Counted from the stretch's first letter, positions 30,245 through 40,851 are shown. The stretch is DNA of 64,000 nt from Bathynomus jamesi (GCA_023014485.1 JAJOZX010005540.1:52501-116500); one strand, 5' to 3'. Notes: generated from the letters alone by a model not told the origin. Program-made: numbers and translations.

Positions 30245-31265
30245 TACCTTAAATAAACTCCTTAAAAGACCTACCTCAGTTTTAGCTCTCACTTAGTCAA
30301 TAATACTTCAGGAGACGAACCAAAATCATGCACTGAATCCTTCTGTCAACAAATGCACAAAATTTTGAGAGAGAGAGAGAGAGACCTTTCCAGCATTCAT
30401 CACTTAAGCAAATTCTCCACCTACACATTCATTCCCTAATGCGAGATACATATACACTGGATAAAAAGCCAAGAATAATTGTTTGGGCTCGTCCATACTT
30501 GTTTCATACGCGTTCCTACATGTTCATACGTTTTCATACACCCTCCTAAATTACGCATCATCTACACATTTTAACACAACATACATATAACAATGAAATT
30601 AATTCGTAATATTACCGTAACTTCTCCAGTTTCTTCGTAACAATTATTTCCCCATTTCATAAATGAAGGTGTGAAGTGTATTTTTTCTATTTACACTCAA
30701 TCATACGTAGGACAAATTGCAACATTATGTAAAATACATTAAACCTCTGAAAAGGTTCAGAAATAAATCGCAGAAGTCGTATGTAACCTTCAACGTAATA
30801 ATAATAATAATAATAGGTAATGGTTTGGGATGTTTAACCCCTCCCTTTTGTAGCAGTAAAGGTCAGGTGACGGAATGGGTGAGTGATGTGGAGAGGGGAC
30901 TTAACCTTTAAGTAAGTTCTGAACCATCAAAGAGTCGCTACGTCATCTGAGTGCGGAGAATAGTCACTCATCCAACGATAAGAACAAACCCAATGTCGCT
31001 TAACCTCATTGATCCAATAGAGAACAGTGTTTATAAAGGTGTAGGAAAATATACGTCTGGAAATGTTTTTTTAATTTGGGACACTATTTTCACAGTATAT
31101 AATTTCCCATTGTTTTTATAACACGTTTGTTTCAATTACGATTTAATTTATTTTTACGTATTGTTCATGCCGTACATAATTATACAGGGTGATCCAAAAA
31201 TATTAAGTTATTTATGGTAACACCTTTTATCATCATCCTGTAAAAAATATTCTATTCTATAATAA
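30245..31265. other. no gene recognised
   Basis: Contains short (GA)n (30370-30384) and (AAT)n (about 30797-30815) runs, a GTTCATACGCGTTC-like stretch near 30505-30545 related to 21900-21990, and TACAGGGTGATCC at 31181-31195, which looks like one mariner end without a partner. Confidence 0.5.
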
Positions 31266-32493
31266 ATATTCTATTCTATTTAACAAGAACTCAATAGGCA
31301 AGAATAATCGCGTCGATTGGTCCAATGTTAATATGCAGCAGAGAATAGAATACAAAGACAGAACATGTCACCTCTTTAATAATTTAGAAATTTTGCACCT
31401 TGGCTGTAATAATCCTTGCTCAAATGATTCTCACTGTAAACTCATAGATAGGTATTATAGTAAGATAATATCCCTGTTAAGAGAAGCAGGAAGCCCCTGA
31501 TTAAATCTTACAGCTATCATACTAAGATTATTCCTGGATGGAATGATTTTATTGCCCCCCTGAAGAGGGCATCGAAAGACGCCTATAATTTGTGGTGCTT
31601 TCATGGTAGACCCAGATTAGGACCAGTATACTTGAATATATGTAGAAGTCGGGGTCAGTATAAGGGTGGCCATAAGGCGATGTAAACAAAAAGAAGAGTC
31701 TATTCGAGCATCAAAAGCCCTTGAAGCTCGCATAAATAACGATAACAACAAATTTTGGAAATTTGTTAAGAATCAAACGGGTGTCAAAAATGTCCTCCCT
31801 CCGACAATCGATGGGGTGTCGGGGAAGGATGAAATTGCAAAGCTGTGGAAAAAACACTATTCTAACATTCTTAACAGTGTGAGTAGGGATAATCTTAAGA
31901 TAGATTGCAGCGAAACGATTGTGGGAAGGACAAGGGAAAATACTTTGATATCATTTTCTGAAGTAAAGAGGTGAATTAAAGAGTTAAAGACTGGTTCTGC
32001 GTCAGGGGTAGATGACTTATCGAATGAGCACTTAAAATATGCAAATGACGTAGTATGTCTGCATATATCATTGCTCCTATCAGCCATGCTGGCTCATAGC
32101 TATATCCCTGCAGAGTTCATGAGGGTATATATCTTGCCCCTGGTCAAAAATAAGTACGGAGACATTCTGTCCAGCAATAATTACAGGCCTATTGCTGTCG
32201 CTTCCTGCTTCTCGAAACTACTAGAAAAACTCTTGTTACTCCGATTAAATGATTTCCTATGGACATCTCCAAATCAGTTTGGCTTTAAAAGGTCCCACTC
32301 AACTGACCTGTGTATCTATGTACTTAAAGAAACAATATATAAATACATTGACAGTAATTCAACTATTTATAGCTGTTTCCTAGATATAAGTAAGGCATAT
32401 AATAGGGTGAACCACAATATTTTATTTGCAAAACTAGAAGACAGGAAGGTTCCCATGTACATATTGAATTTATTGAAATTTTGGTATTCCCAC
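31266..32493 (+). pseudogene. LINE (Jockey/L2-superfamily type) linker and reverse transcriptase
   Basis: Plus strand, in pieces: WSNVNMQQRIEYKDRTCHLF, KIIPGWNDFIAPLKRASKDA and WCFHGRPRLGPVYLNICRSR (the linker between endonuclease and RT). Then AIRRCKQKEESIRASKALEA, NKFWKFVKNQTG, YILPLVKNKYGDILSSNNYR with RPIAVASCFSKLLEKLL, PNQFGFKRSHSTD, and motif A CFLDISKAYNRVNHNILFAK. Stops and shifts occur near 31500, 31660 and 31975. The frame is cut at YSH by the hAT at 32494 and resumes with QSFTVRWGN at 33272. The 5' end is missing. Confidence 0.85.
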
Positions 32494-33263
32494 TAGGGAT
32501 TGTTTCCCGGGAGATTTTATGTGCGGGATATATCCCGGGATTTTTTCGTTCATCCCGGGATATCCGGTGCTAATTACTTACATAATAATTAGTGTGTATA
32601 TATAGTATAAATACCCTGTTTACACGATCATACATGTTGTCACTAGCAGCGGTCAATCACAAGCTCAATCAATTGCAAAGAACTTCTCCAAGGAGTTCGA
32701 CATATTTGACGCAACTGGTGAAAAAACAGTTAACATAATCAAAATAATGAATGCTCTCGAGTCTATACCACCAACTAGTGTCGAAGCGGAAAGAACTTTT
32801 TCAGCTGCAGGACTGTTTATAACTAAACTTAGAACTCGGCTGAGTGATAAGAGTGTGAATTGTCTATGTTTTCTACGTTCGTATTATAAGTCAAATTAGT
32901 TCTTTTAAATGCGCTATGTTTTGCATTTCATATGTTTAGTTGTTTTTGTGTTTTTACGAGCATGCTTATTCTTTACAAGGATATTATTCTTTACAAGTGT
33001 TGATTTTCTTACAAATAGCTGTCTTGTTGCACTCAACTGTCTTTTAAGCTAGTTATTTCACACTCATAGTTACCTAATGGAATATGTTTAAATAAATAAA
33101 TGATGAAATCTTTATAATTTTTATATTAATTCCTTTTTAAAAGTATAAAAAATTTAAATACATATAAAATAAAAATCCCGGGAAATCCCGGGATCCCGGG
33201 ACGAAGACAGATTTTATCCCGGAATCCCGGGATAAACAAAATGACTCAAAACGACAATCCCTA
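32494..33263 (+). mobile_element. deleted hAT element within the LINE
   Basis: Ends TAGGGATTGT and ACAATCCCTA with exact 8-bp duplication ATTCCCAC at 32486-32493 and 33264-33271. TCCCGGGAT repeats lie inside both ends. Keeps a transposase tail. Confidence 0.95.
32690..32900 (+). pseudogene. hAT transposase C-terminal dimerisation domain
   Basis: The frame reads FDIFDATGEKTVNIIKIMNA, then IPPTSVEAERTFSAAGLFIT, KLRTRLSDKSVNCLCFLRSY and a stop shortly after. This is the hATC domain with the E-R-x-F-S-x-A-G core and R-T-R-L-S-D block. The catalytic domain upstream is deleted. A close relative lies on the other strand in 40946-41950, which shares the TAGGGxTT-type ends, so both belong to one hAT family. 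Confidence 0.92.
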
Positions 33264-33572
33264 ATTCCCACCAATCTTTCACTGTTAGGTGGGGCAATGT
33301 ACTATCCGAGTGTTTTGGCTCCTCTTGCTTGGATGATCGGGTTGGTTGATTTTTTAATTCTTTGCATTCCTCTAAGGAATCTAAGCTATGGACTTCTTGA
33401 TACGAAAACGTCTGTCTGCAGCTCCACTTAACTTCGACATTACAGTATTATTTCTAATCAATTATATATATTTCTATCCTTAGTATGTGAACTGTCATTG
33501 TATTAATAATATTTGTCATATGGACTATAGTCTGCCAATAAACCTTTTCATTTTCATTTCATTTTCATTTCA
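33264..33572 (+). pseudogene. LINE reverse transcriptase continuation and 3' UTR
   Basis: After the hAT the frame resumes at NQSFTVRWGN-like sequence (QSFTVRWGNVLSECFGSSCL), the block before motif B in this LINE group, then jumps to unrelated 3' UTR. Motif C is missing, so an internal deletion occurred before or at insertion. It ends near 33570 in a TTTTCA-repeat tail (CATTTTCATTTCATTTTCA). Confidence 0.7.
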
Positions 33573-33638
33573 CCGCTTTACGCTTCAGTTTTCCTTCGAA
33601 ATAGCGTTTATTTAAAGTGCACGTTTGTTAGGAGAAAG

Positions 33639-33895
33639 GGTACTTTCCTGTTATCCCGGACCCCAGACTTTTTGCCAGATTCGGACGCCACTTGCCAGAT
33701 TGCCAAATTTCATTGCCAACTTTTTTTTCAATGTTAAATAACTAACCTAACCTAACCTAACCTAACCAGGGGTTGGGTTAGGTTAGGTTAGTTACTCAAC
33801 ATTTAAAAAAAAAATTGGCAATGAAATTTGGCAATCTGGCAAGTGGTGTACGAATCTTGCAAAAAGTCTCGGGTCAGGGATAACAGGAAAGTACC
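33639..33895. mobile_element. MITE with TTAGG-like core, copy 1
   Basis: Ends GGTACTTTCCTGTTATCCCG and its near-complement, 8-bp duplication GGAGAAAG at 33631-33638 and 33896-33903. The centre is CCTAACCTAACC facing GGTTAGGTTAGG. Palindromic; non-coding. Confidence 0.9.
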
Positions 33896-33903
33896 GGAGA
33901 AAG

Positions 33904-34321
33904 TTACACGTCAAAAAATTACATGAAAGTTACTGATAAAAAAAATTACGACAACGTTACGGGTTAAAGTTACCTTAAGTAAAGGTACGTGTAAGTTAAC
34001 CTCAAAAGTTAGTACCGCATGACATAAGATATAGATAAGTTACGCGGAAGTTACGCGAAACAGTAGTTAGTGTGTGTACTTGTTTATTCTCGTTTATAAC
34101 TTGTTTAAACGCGTTCATACACGTTAAATTCTCGTTTTTCGTCTTCTAATTCACCATTTGCTTCGCGTTATTTCTTCGAATGTAATTAACTAATTTTGCA
34201 TTCAGAAATCAAAGTCGGAGGAAATCCGATGAATCCGGTGTGTGCATCCGGTCATTATTTTAACTCAAGGCATAGAAGTCCTAATCTCTTTAATGCTGAA
34301 GGATTTAAACAAAATTAGAGT

Positions 34322-34322
<1 letters not shown>
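33904..34322. other. dispersed repeat related to the minisatellite flank
   Basis: 34080-34240 is homologous (inverted) to 21830-21990 and carries a single ATGAATCCGG unit. The rest, rich in GTTAC motifs, is unassigned. Confidence 0.5.
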
Positions 34323-34364
<42 letters not shown>

Positions 34365-34366
34365 TC

Positions 34367-34394
<28 letters not shown>
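34323..34394. repeat. (TA)n and (GT)n microsatellite
   Basis: TA run then GTGT run. Confidence 0.93.
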
Positions 34395-34397
<3 letters not shown>

Positions 34398-34584
34398 AAA
34401 TATATTCTTGCTTCCGCCCGAATTGTTCATTCTGACGAAGGTCAAGCTTGTCACTCCACCTTAGACCTACAGTTTAACGTGGAATTCGAACGACGTCCCA
34501 CAACCAGCCCAGCGTCTTAAACACTAGGCTAGGTACCCAGGGTACCATTTATCTACCGACAAATATTTATTTGCTGCGCACTGC

Positions 34585-34651
34585 CTGCCGTCACCGGGTC
34601 TCGATCCTGGGGCCGATGGATTCGTAGTCAGCGACGCTAACCACTACATCA

Positions 34652-34655
<4 letters not shown>
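34585..34655 (-). repeat. tRNA-derived SINE head
   Basis: The minus strand reads TGGTGATGTAGTGGTTAGCG (A-box type), a GCTGACTACGAATCCAT region and GGATCGAGACCCGG (B-box type). It looks like a Pol III promoter of a tRNA-type SINE; the body further along the minus strand was not delimited. Confidence 0.55.

Positions 34656-34692
<37 letters not shown>
34656..34692. repeat. (TA)n microsatellite
   Basis: TA run next to the tRNA-like sequence. Confidence 0.93.
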
Positions 34693-34698
<6 letters not shown>

Positions 34699-34802
34699 CA
34701 ATTTTCTAGGTGGTCCTAGTTTTCGAAGGTGGAGAGAATAGGGTAAAATCGCGCAACAAAAGGTTGTAATAGCAAATTTAAGCGAGGCAAAAGACACGAA
34801 TG

Positions 34803-34805
<3 letters not shown>

Positions 34806-34882
<77 letters not shown>
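34806..34882. repeat. (GA)n microsatellite
   Basis: Long GA run; the arginine/glutamate and serine/leucine frames through it are artefacts. Confidence 0.97.
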
Positions 34883-34886
<4 letters not shown>

Positions 34887-35108
34887 TCTACGGAAACTTC
34901 CCGCGTATTTCCATCATCATTGAGGCGTTCATTTTTGTTTAAAATACGACACACAGTGGAATTCAGCTTTACAAAAAGCGTGGCCTCAACCTCAACTAGA
35001 CACATTTTAGGCGAATGAGTATAACCTCGGGTACTAAAGCAAGACCAATATACAATAATGGTCAGGAAAAAGTGGTACACAATGTAAAAATATGTAAAAA
35101 TATAAATA

Positions 35109-35183
35109 CCGGGTGATCCATTTAAAACCGTACCCAAATTACATAAATTTTTAAATTTGGGTACAGTTTTAAATGGATCACCC
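35109..35183. mobile_element. 75-bp palindromic mariner-type micro-MITE
   Basis: Arms GGGTGATCCATTTAAAAC and AATTTGGGTAC with complements, ACATAAATTT-type centre, TA at both borders. Only the ends of a mariner remain. Confidence 0.7.
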
Positions 35184-35324
35184 TATAGTTCACATCCAAA
35201 ATCTAATATGTACGAAAATAGGATAACTCTTTCAAAAGGACTCAAAACTTCTAAGAATTTGTAACAAAGACCCAAGGATGACGTTATGTGACAATCAAAG
35301 CGAGTTGGAAAGCTGCGAAATAAA

Positions 35325-35329
<5 letters not shown>

Positions 35330-35379
<50 letters not shown>
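35330..35379. repeat. (TA)n microsatellite
   Basis: TA run preceding the LINE. Confidence 0.93.
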
Positions 35380-35991
35380 TGGGGAAATATCAAACATCTT
35401 GAAAAGAGCAAACATTGTTCCTATATATAAAGGAGGGGATAGATCTCGAGCAAAGAACTATAGACCAGTGTCATTGACGTTTCATCTCACCAAAGTATTT
35501 CAAAGAATAGGAAGCGAGAAAATCTATGACTTCTTGGAGACACTGGAAAGATTCAACGAAAATCAGCACGAATTCCGGTGAGGAAGATCATGCCGATCAC
35601 AACTTATAGAGCGCTATAACACTATCCTAAACGCACTTGAAAGCAATGAAAACTACGATGTCATATACAGGGGGATTTTGCTAAAGCGTTCGACAAATGT
35701 GATCATTGTATAATAGCGCATAAAATGAAACACGTGGGAATAATAGGCAAAGTGGGGAAATAGATCTTCAATTTCCTTAGAGACGTCTACAGGTCGTCAA
35801 AATTCAAGGTATATCATCATCAGAATCAGAAGTACGCAGCTCAGTACCACGAGGAACAGTACTGGCCTCACTCCTATTCATTATCATGCTAACAGACACA
35901 GACAGTGAAGTAAACGACAACAGTATTGTAACATCTTTTGCAGACAATACAAAGATCAACGGAAAAATCAGCGATGCAAAAGAGGTGAAGG
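35380..35991 (+). pseudogene. LINE reverse transcriptase, first part
   Basis: Plus strand: KRANIVPIYKGGDRSRAKNY with YRPVSL (RT motif 1/2), FERI-like KVFQRIGSEKIYDFLETLER and NENQHEFR. A stop follows, then RSCRSQLIERYNTI and DFAKAFDKCDHCIIAHKMKH (motif A with its Asp). The PRGT block and FADNTKING-like motif C (FADN in place of FADD) lie near 35840-35965 across frame changes. It is a non-LTR element of the Jockey/CR1-like assemblage, interrupted at 35992 by a hAT-like element. It resumes at 36796. Confidence 0.82.
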
Positions 35992-36795
35992 CAGGGCCGG
36001 ATTAAATTCTTTGTAGGCCCTAGGCACTCATAACCGTAGGCCTCCAAGATAGATCTATAGGTAAAAATCCAAAACTTCACTCTTTTACGTGGAGGTCGAA
36101 ATGTGACGATAAAACCCACACTTATAGATGGAGTTTATTTCCACAACAGTTTCGATGCCCACTGGCATCCTCTTCGGGTGGATACAGAAAAACGAATGAA
36201 CAAAAGTGAGTAAGGAAACAATTCAGTAAAGGTAAGGAACATTCTAGAAGGCCAGAGACCATTAAGAAATTCACACCTAGGTTAGATCCCGTTCATCTAG
36301 AAGTAAATATTTACATTGTATACAATGTATAGGCCGCATAATATATTCATAGATCTATATAATATATAACTATCATACTTTGATACTATGACTATGATAC
36401 TTTGTCTTCGATACTATGATCTTTGATACTATAATTCTTTGCCTATGATACTATCCCTGATGAAAATAAGTATATCAAAATGGATGAAATATGATGAAAT
36501 CAAAGAATCAAACTTTGAAATTGACACGCAAAATATTTTTAATCGCTTTTGATACGACTAAATTTTTCATAATTTATAAAAAATTTGGTTGATGGTTGTG
36601 GTTACGCAACTTGCCTTTTTGATACAATATAAATTATAGGCTCTGTATTATCTGTTAATTCAAGCATATATTATTTGATTCGATATGAAACGCTCAGTGT
36701 GTATTTTTCTTTGTTATAATTTTAGTTATTATTTCGTAGGCCCTTGGGAGTTTCGTAAGCCCAAGACACTGTGCCTAATGGGTAATCCGCCACTG
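35992..36795. mobile_element. hAT-like element within the LINE
   Basis: Ends CAGGGCCGGATTAA and the complement of CAGTGGCGGATTACC. The 8-bp flanks GGTGAAGG and GGTGGAGG match at seven positions. Interior has no transposase; it includes a PLE-like hairpin near 36130-36175 and AGGCCCT motifs at both ends. Confidence 0.8.
36135..36168 (-). ncRNA. degenerate hammerhead-like hairpin
   Basis: Minus strand: CCGAAGA (CUGANGA with U to C), one extra G, GATGCC/GGCATC stem, then GAAAC. Same spacing as the PLE-arm motifs; the core change predicts no cleavage. Confidence 0.35.
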
Positions 36796-37701
36796 GGTGG
36801 AGGCCTTGCAGAGGAACACGAACAGAATATACAAATGGCCAGAAGACAACATGAAATTTAACACTGAGAAATTTCAGCTCTTGAGATATGGAAGAAATGA
36901 GGAGGTGAAACAGACAGCATATTATGCCCCAGATGACAGGAAATTCAGAGAAGCACGAAAGCGATCGATTTGGGTGTTATACTCGTAATGACAGATGATG
37001 CGAAATTCGAGACACAAAATCAGATAGCGATAAACAAAGCAAAAACAATCGCGAGACAGGTACTAAGAACCTTTAAAAGGAGGAACAAGACATTAATGAT
37101 TCCCCTCCTGAAAACACTGATCATACCAAAACTTAAATACTGCTCACTGCTCAGTCTTGACGTCCTCATTATAAAAAGGAGGAAATTAATAAACGAAAAA
37201 ATTCAGAATCATTTCACAACCAAGATTGATGGCTGCAAAGCACTCAACTACTGAGAAAGACTACGTAAACTAAATCTGTACTCCCTGAGAAGAAGAAGAG
37301 AGAGGTACACCATAATCTACATATAGAAAATGATCGAACGACTGGTACCAAACCTCAAACTAAACCCAATTACCATCCAAACAACGCTGGAAAATAGGAA
37401 AGGCAGAATGTGTAGTGCTCCCAAATTAAAGGCCCGACATGGGACCTCTCCTACACTGAAGAAAAATAGCTTTTCAACCAGTTTCCAAAGGACCTCAGGA
37501 ACGTTGCAGGGGTCAAAGTTGAAGTCTTCAAAAAAAGACTAGATGCCTGGCTCAGGACGGTACCAGATGAGCCGGGTGTAACTGGCTATGTGCGGTGGAG
37601 AGCGCAAGAGAGCAACTCGCTCCATCACCAAGCCATGCCTAGAGGAGGGACCACCAGCTTGACCTTCGTGTGAAGAGAGACAAACGCACGGAACTACTAC
37701 G

Positions 37702-37703
<2 letters not shown>
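36796..37703 (+). pseudogene. LINE reverse transcriptase, C-terminal part
   Basis: Continues VEALQRNTNRIYKWPEDNMK with FNTEKFQLLRYG (the block after motif C), YYAPDDRKF, a frame change, then LGVILVMTDDAKFETQNQIA, KAKTIARQVLRTFKRRNKTL and LLKTLIIPKLKYCSLL (thumb). Next, RLRKLNLYSLRRRRERYTII and, after a stop, MIERLVPNLKLNP and the C-terminal VAGVKVEVFKKRLDAWL-type region near 37500-37560. The end runs into a (TA)n tract at 37704. Three or more frame breaks make it inactive. Confidence 0.82.

Positions 37704-37753
<50 letters not shown>
37704..37753. repeat. (TA)n microsatellite
   Basis: TA run between the LINE end and a mariner end. Confidence 0.93.
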
Positions 37754-37755
<2 letters not shown>

Positions 37756-38222
37756 TCGCATAAGTCCGGCATCATAGGAGAAATTCATATTTTTTATATT
37801 TCTACAAACCATAATTCATATTTTTCTCTTTCTACAAGCCATAATGTCTGTGAGCAAGGAAGAACGAATCCAGATAATTCTACTCATAGGAAATCGGAGT
37901 CAAAGAGAGGCCGCTGCTGAATTTAACAGACTGCATCCAGACCGCGAGCCAATAACACAGAGTTGTGTTAGCAGACTTGTTGCAAAGTTTAAGGAAACAG
38001 GATCCATAGAAGGTAACCACGCAGTGGACCTTTAAGGAGGTCCATTGACGATGATACAGCGACTGCTATCCTGACTCATTTTAACAGAAGTCCCAATAAG
38101 TCTCTTTGGCGATTGTCCGCCGAGACAGGAGTGTCGAAAAGTAGCATCCATCGCATTCTTCAGGCTCACAAATGGCATCCATATAAACTTCAGATCCTAC
38201 AGAAATTAAGCGAAGATGATCC
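37754..38222 (+). mobile_element. mariner-type element, 5' third only
   Basis: Left end GTGTCGCATAAGTCCGGC next to TA resembles the 46235 MITE end. The transposase start follows, then the element is cut by an RTE LINE fragment; no right end was found. Confidence 0.75.
37844..38222 (+). pseudogene. mariner-type transposase N-terminus
   Basis: Starts MSVSKEERIQIILLIGNRSQ, continues REAAAEFNRLHPDREPITQS and CVSRLVAKFKETGSIE, a first helix-turn-helix domain. A frame change near 38030 follows, then LSAETGVSKSSIHRILQAHK (second helix-turn-helix) and WHPYKLQILQKLSEDDP, where the catalytic domain should begin. It stops there at foreign DNA. The order and spacing match the N-terminal halves of the DD41D elements in this window. 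Confidence 0.85.
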
Positions 38223-38822
38223 TAGTCACTCCACACATCCATCGGAGCATCGTCATTTCTGCCACTTCCATTTCCTTTTCCAGGCTTCTTTTCATCGGCC
38301 ATGTTTCTGCCCCATATAGTAGTGCTGGTCTTACTACTGTCTTGAACAGTTTTCCCTTCATCCTCACATTCACCTTCTTACCACACAATACTCCCGATAC
38401 CTCTTTCCAATTTTTCCAGCCAGCTTGAATTCTGTTGTTTATTTCTCCTTCCAAGTCTCCCTTCTCCTCTATGATTGATCCCAGATACTTGAAACTTTTA
38501 ACTTTCTTTATAATAAATTCCTGGACCATGACACTTCCTATTTGTCGTCTCCAGGTGCACATTTTATATACTCGGTCTTTTCTCTGCTTATTTTAAGTCC
38601 TCTAGTTAACAGAGCTACTCTCCACCTCTCTAATTTCTCTTGCACTCCCTCTCTTGTTTATGAGCACAACACGATGTCATCAGCAAACATCATGGTCCAT
38701 GGAGCCTCCTCTATCACGTCTTTGCTGATCACATTCATCACAATATCAAAAATCAGCGGACTCAGCGCTGATCCCTGGTGTAGACCAAAGGATATAATTA
38801 ACGTTACCTCGTAACTCTTTGC
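38223..38822 (-). pseudogene. RTE-type LINE reverse transcriptase fragment
   Basis: Minus strand: GLHQGSALSPLIFDIVMNVI (motif B with SPLIF), EEAPWTMMFADDIVLCS (motif C FADD intact), a stop, EGVQEKLERWRVALLTRGLK, ISREKTEYIKC, KVKSFKYLGSIIEEKGDLEG, EINNRIQAGWKNWKEVSGVL, FKTVVRPALLYGAETWPMKR and AEMTMLRWMCGVTR. This is the RT/thumb region of RTE elements. It ends abruptly before the C-terminus and lacks the usual 3' tail. It therefore looks like a captured or rearranged fragment rather than a normal retroposition product. Confidence 0.88.
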
Positions 38823-38834
38823 TGTTATAAGATA

Positions 38835-39285
38835 CTAGACAACCCTGCGGTGCTGGGGCCTTCGGCCTCAGTAATTGGGGTGACTGCGGTCCTACAATTA
38901 CTGGCGAGTCAATTATTCGGTCAATAAAACTATAGAAAAGAACGCAGCCACGAAACTCTTAAGCTTCACAAATCTTGATACAATGAGTTCTGATGTGAAG
39001 CTTAAGATTTTTATTGCTGCCTTCTTTTCTAGCTAAAGTGGGCCCTACGGACCCATTTAGCTAGATCTGCGATGCTGGGGCCTTCGGTCCCCCAATTACT
39101 AGGAGGGGGGGGGGGCAATTGTTAAGCTTTACAAACGTTCCTCGTGAACTTGAAGTAAATATTAAGTGTTCACTGCCTTAATTTTTTTTCAAAATCTTCG
39201 GTATCCGATTTCAGCTTTTGAAATAATTTTTTTTGACAGACTGAATTATTTTTTGATAGACTCTGCCGCAATTATTTTATATAGA
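38835..39285 (-). mobile_element. short Helitron-like element, variant B
   Basis: In minus sense it starts TCTATATAAAATAATTGCGG and ends with a GGCCGAAGGCC hairpin, GCAGGGTTGT and CTAG before T. Shares the GAAGCTTAAGATTTT core with 60448-60808. Confidence 0.68.
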
Positions 39286-39299
39286 TAGATAGATAGATT

Positions 39300-40110
39300 T
39301 CAGATACGAATAACTTTTCACGTTCGCAGGTGTAACGTTCATAATCTGGATTTTTTTGCCGAGACATGTACGAATTGGAGTTTATACAGATAATTTTCAG
39401 CGATGAATCTCATTTTCTGGTTTCCGAAGTTGGAAATACTTTGCAAGATAAATGAAGGATGACAACAACTTGACAAGAGATCAACTATTCACTTGTCTTG
39501 CACCACGAAGCATCCTGAGAAGGTTATGGCCTGGTCCTGGTTTGGATTCTATGGAACAGATTTGTGTTTTGTGAAGGGAATGAATAGCCAAAAATATGTA
39601 TGGATACCACTGTTGAAAGAAAAGTTCTCTCGCTAACAACTAGTTTGGACGCAGTAAATGGTTGTTTTAACAAGATTTGGTACCGTGTCATACAGTAAAT
39701 GTCGTGAAAAAGTTTTTTCAGGAAAACGGCACTGAAGTATTAGAATGGCCCTGAAATTCACCAGATCTGAATCGGGTTGAAAATCTTTGGTCAATTTTGG
39801 AGAGACGAATGCAAAAGGAAGACATTTCAACTGAGCAAAAGCTAAAAGAAGCCTTTGTGAGTACTGGTTGAGTGATACAGAAATTACTAACATTTCTAAA
39901 TCATTGATGGAGTTCATGCCAAGACGAGTTGAAGTACTTTTAAAAACAAAGAGTGGGAGGGAGATGGGGCAGGGGAGGGGTCACCCAAAGTATTACAATA
40001 AAAATACTCCCATGGCACACTTTTATTTCAGTCCTAAATATATTTATCTCAAAATTCCTTCACACTAACGTAAAAGCAGTGCTCCCATTTTTTTCTGGCC
40101 AGTAATGTAT
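39300..40110 (+). pseudogene. decayed Tc1-type transposase and right end
   Basis: Plus strand: IIFSDESHFLVSEVGN (D1 block) near 39390-39440, KVMAWSWFGFYGTDLCFVKG (the W-x-x-FG block), and KYVWIPLLKEKF. Then FFQENGTEVLEWP, where D2 should lie just upstream, NSPDLNRVENLWSILERRMQ (E block with V for I), and SDTEITNISKSLMEFMPRRV at the C-terminus. There are many stops. The right end GCTCCCATTTTTTTCTGGCC near 40080 is Tc1-like. No left end or N-terminal half remains. Confidence 0.85.
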
Positions 40111-40381
40111 AAAAGAATGTTGAAGCAATATGAACCGAAAAATTATGTTTGTCTATTACACGAATATTATGGAGGAAGTTGTCACTTTTGATAGATTAAA
40201 ATCTGAAAGACAACGTGCTTTTTACGATAATAGAGGTGGAAATCCGATTGGATACAATTCGTGAAGTGACCTACGAGACCCTAACATGCATATATAAACA
40301 TATGAATGACCCTTCTTTGTTTTAAAAAAAGGATCCAAGGATGATATTGAACGAAGGTGGGACAAATATATAAAAATATTA

Positions 40382-40387
<6 letters not shown>

Positions 40388-40429
<42 letters not shown>
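40388..40429. repeat. (TA)n microsatellite
   Basis: TA run abutting a Helitron 3' end. Confidence 0.93.
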
Positions 40430-40431
<2 letters not shown>

Positions 40432-40851
40432 AGCTGTTATGCCCAGCACTTGCTTGGGGTGGGCTGAGTGAGGATATTAAATTTTAATTATTCAAATCGT
40501 TTTTTATTTTTTGTCATATCAGAAAAAACTTTTACGTTTCTGAACCGATTCCGACCAAACTTCGTATGGTGGATGGGGGTGATGAGTAATGAACAAAAAT
40601 ATACGTGACCAGCCCATCCCCCTCGCCAATTACTCGGCCCGATGGCCCCAGTACCGCGATAAAACTATAGAAAAGAACGCAGCCATGAAAATCTTAAGCT
40701 TCACATTGCCGCCCGTAACAATAAATTATTCCCTCAACTTTTTTCCCTCTAAATATTATCCTATTTTTAAAAAAATTCAGCTCTTTTTGGAGACCCGAAA
40801 GTTAACAAACGGACAGACAGAATCACACACAACTTGCTTTAATATAATAGA
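40430..40851 (-). mobile_element. short Helitron-like element, variant C
   Basis: In minus sense TCTATTATATTAAAGCAAG at the start and GGGCATAACAGCTGG at the end, between A and T. The interior AACTTCGTATGGTGGAT region is shared with 51008-51250. Confidence 0.65.

Noticed and set aside
34778..35137. Serine/leucine- or Arg/Glu-repeat proteins
   Set aside because: Translation of a (GA)n microsatellite.
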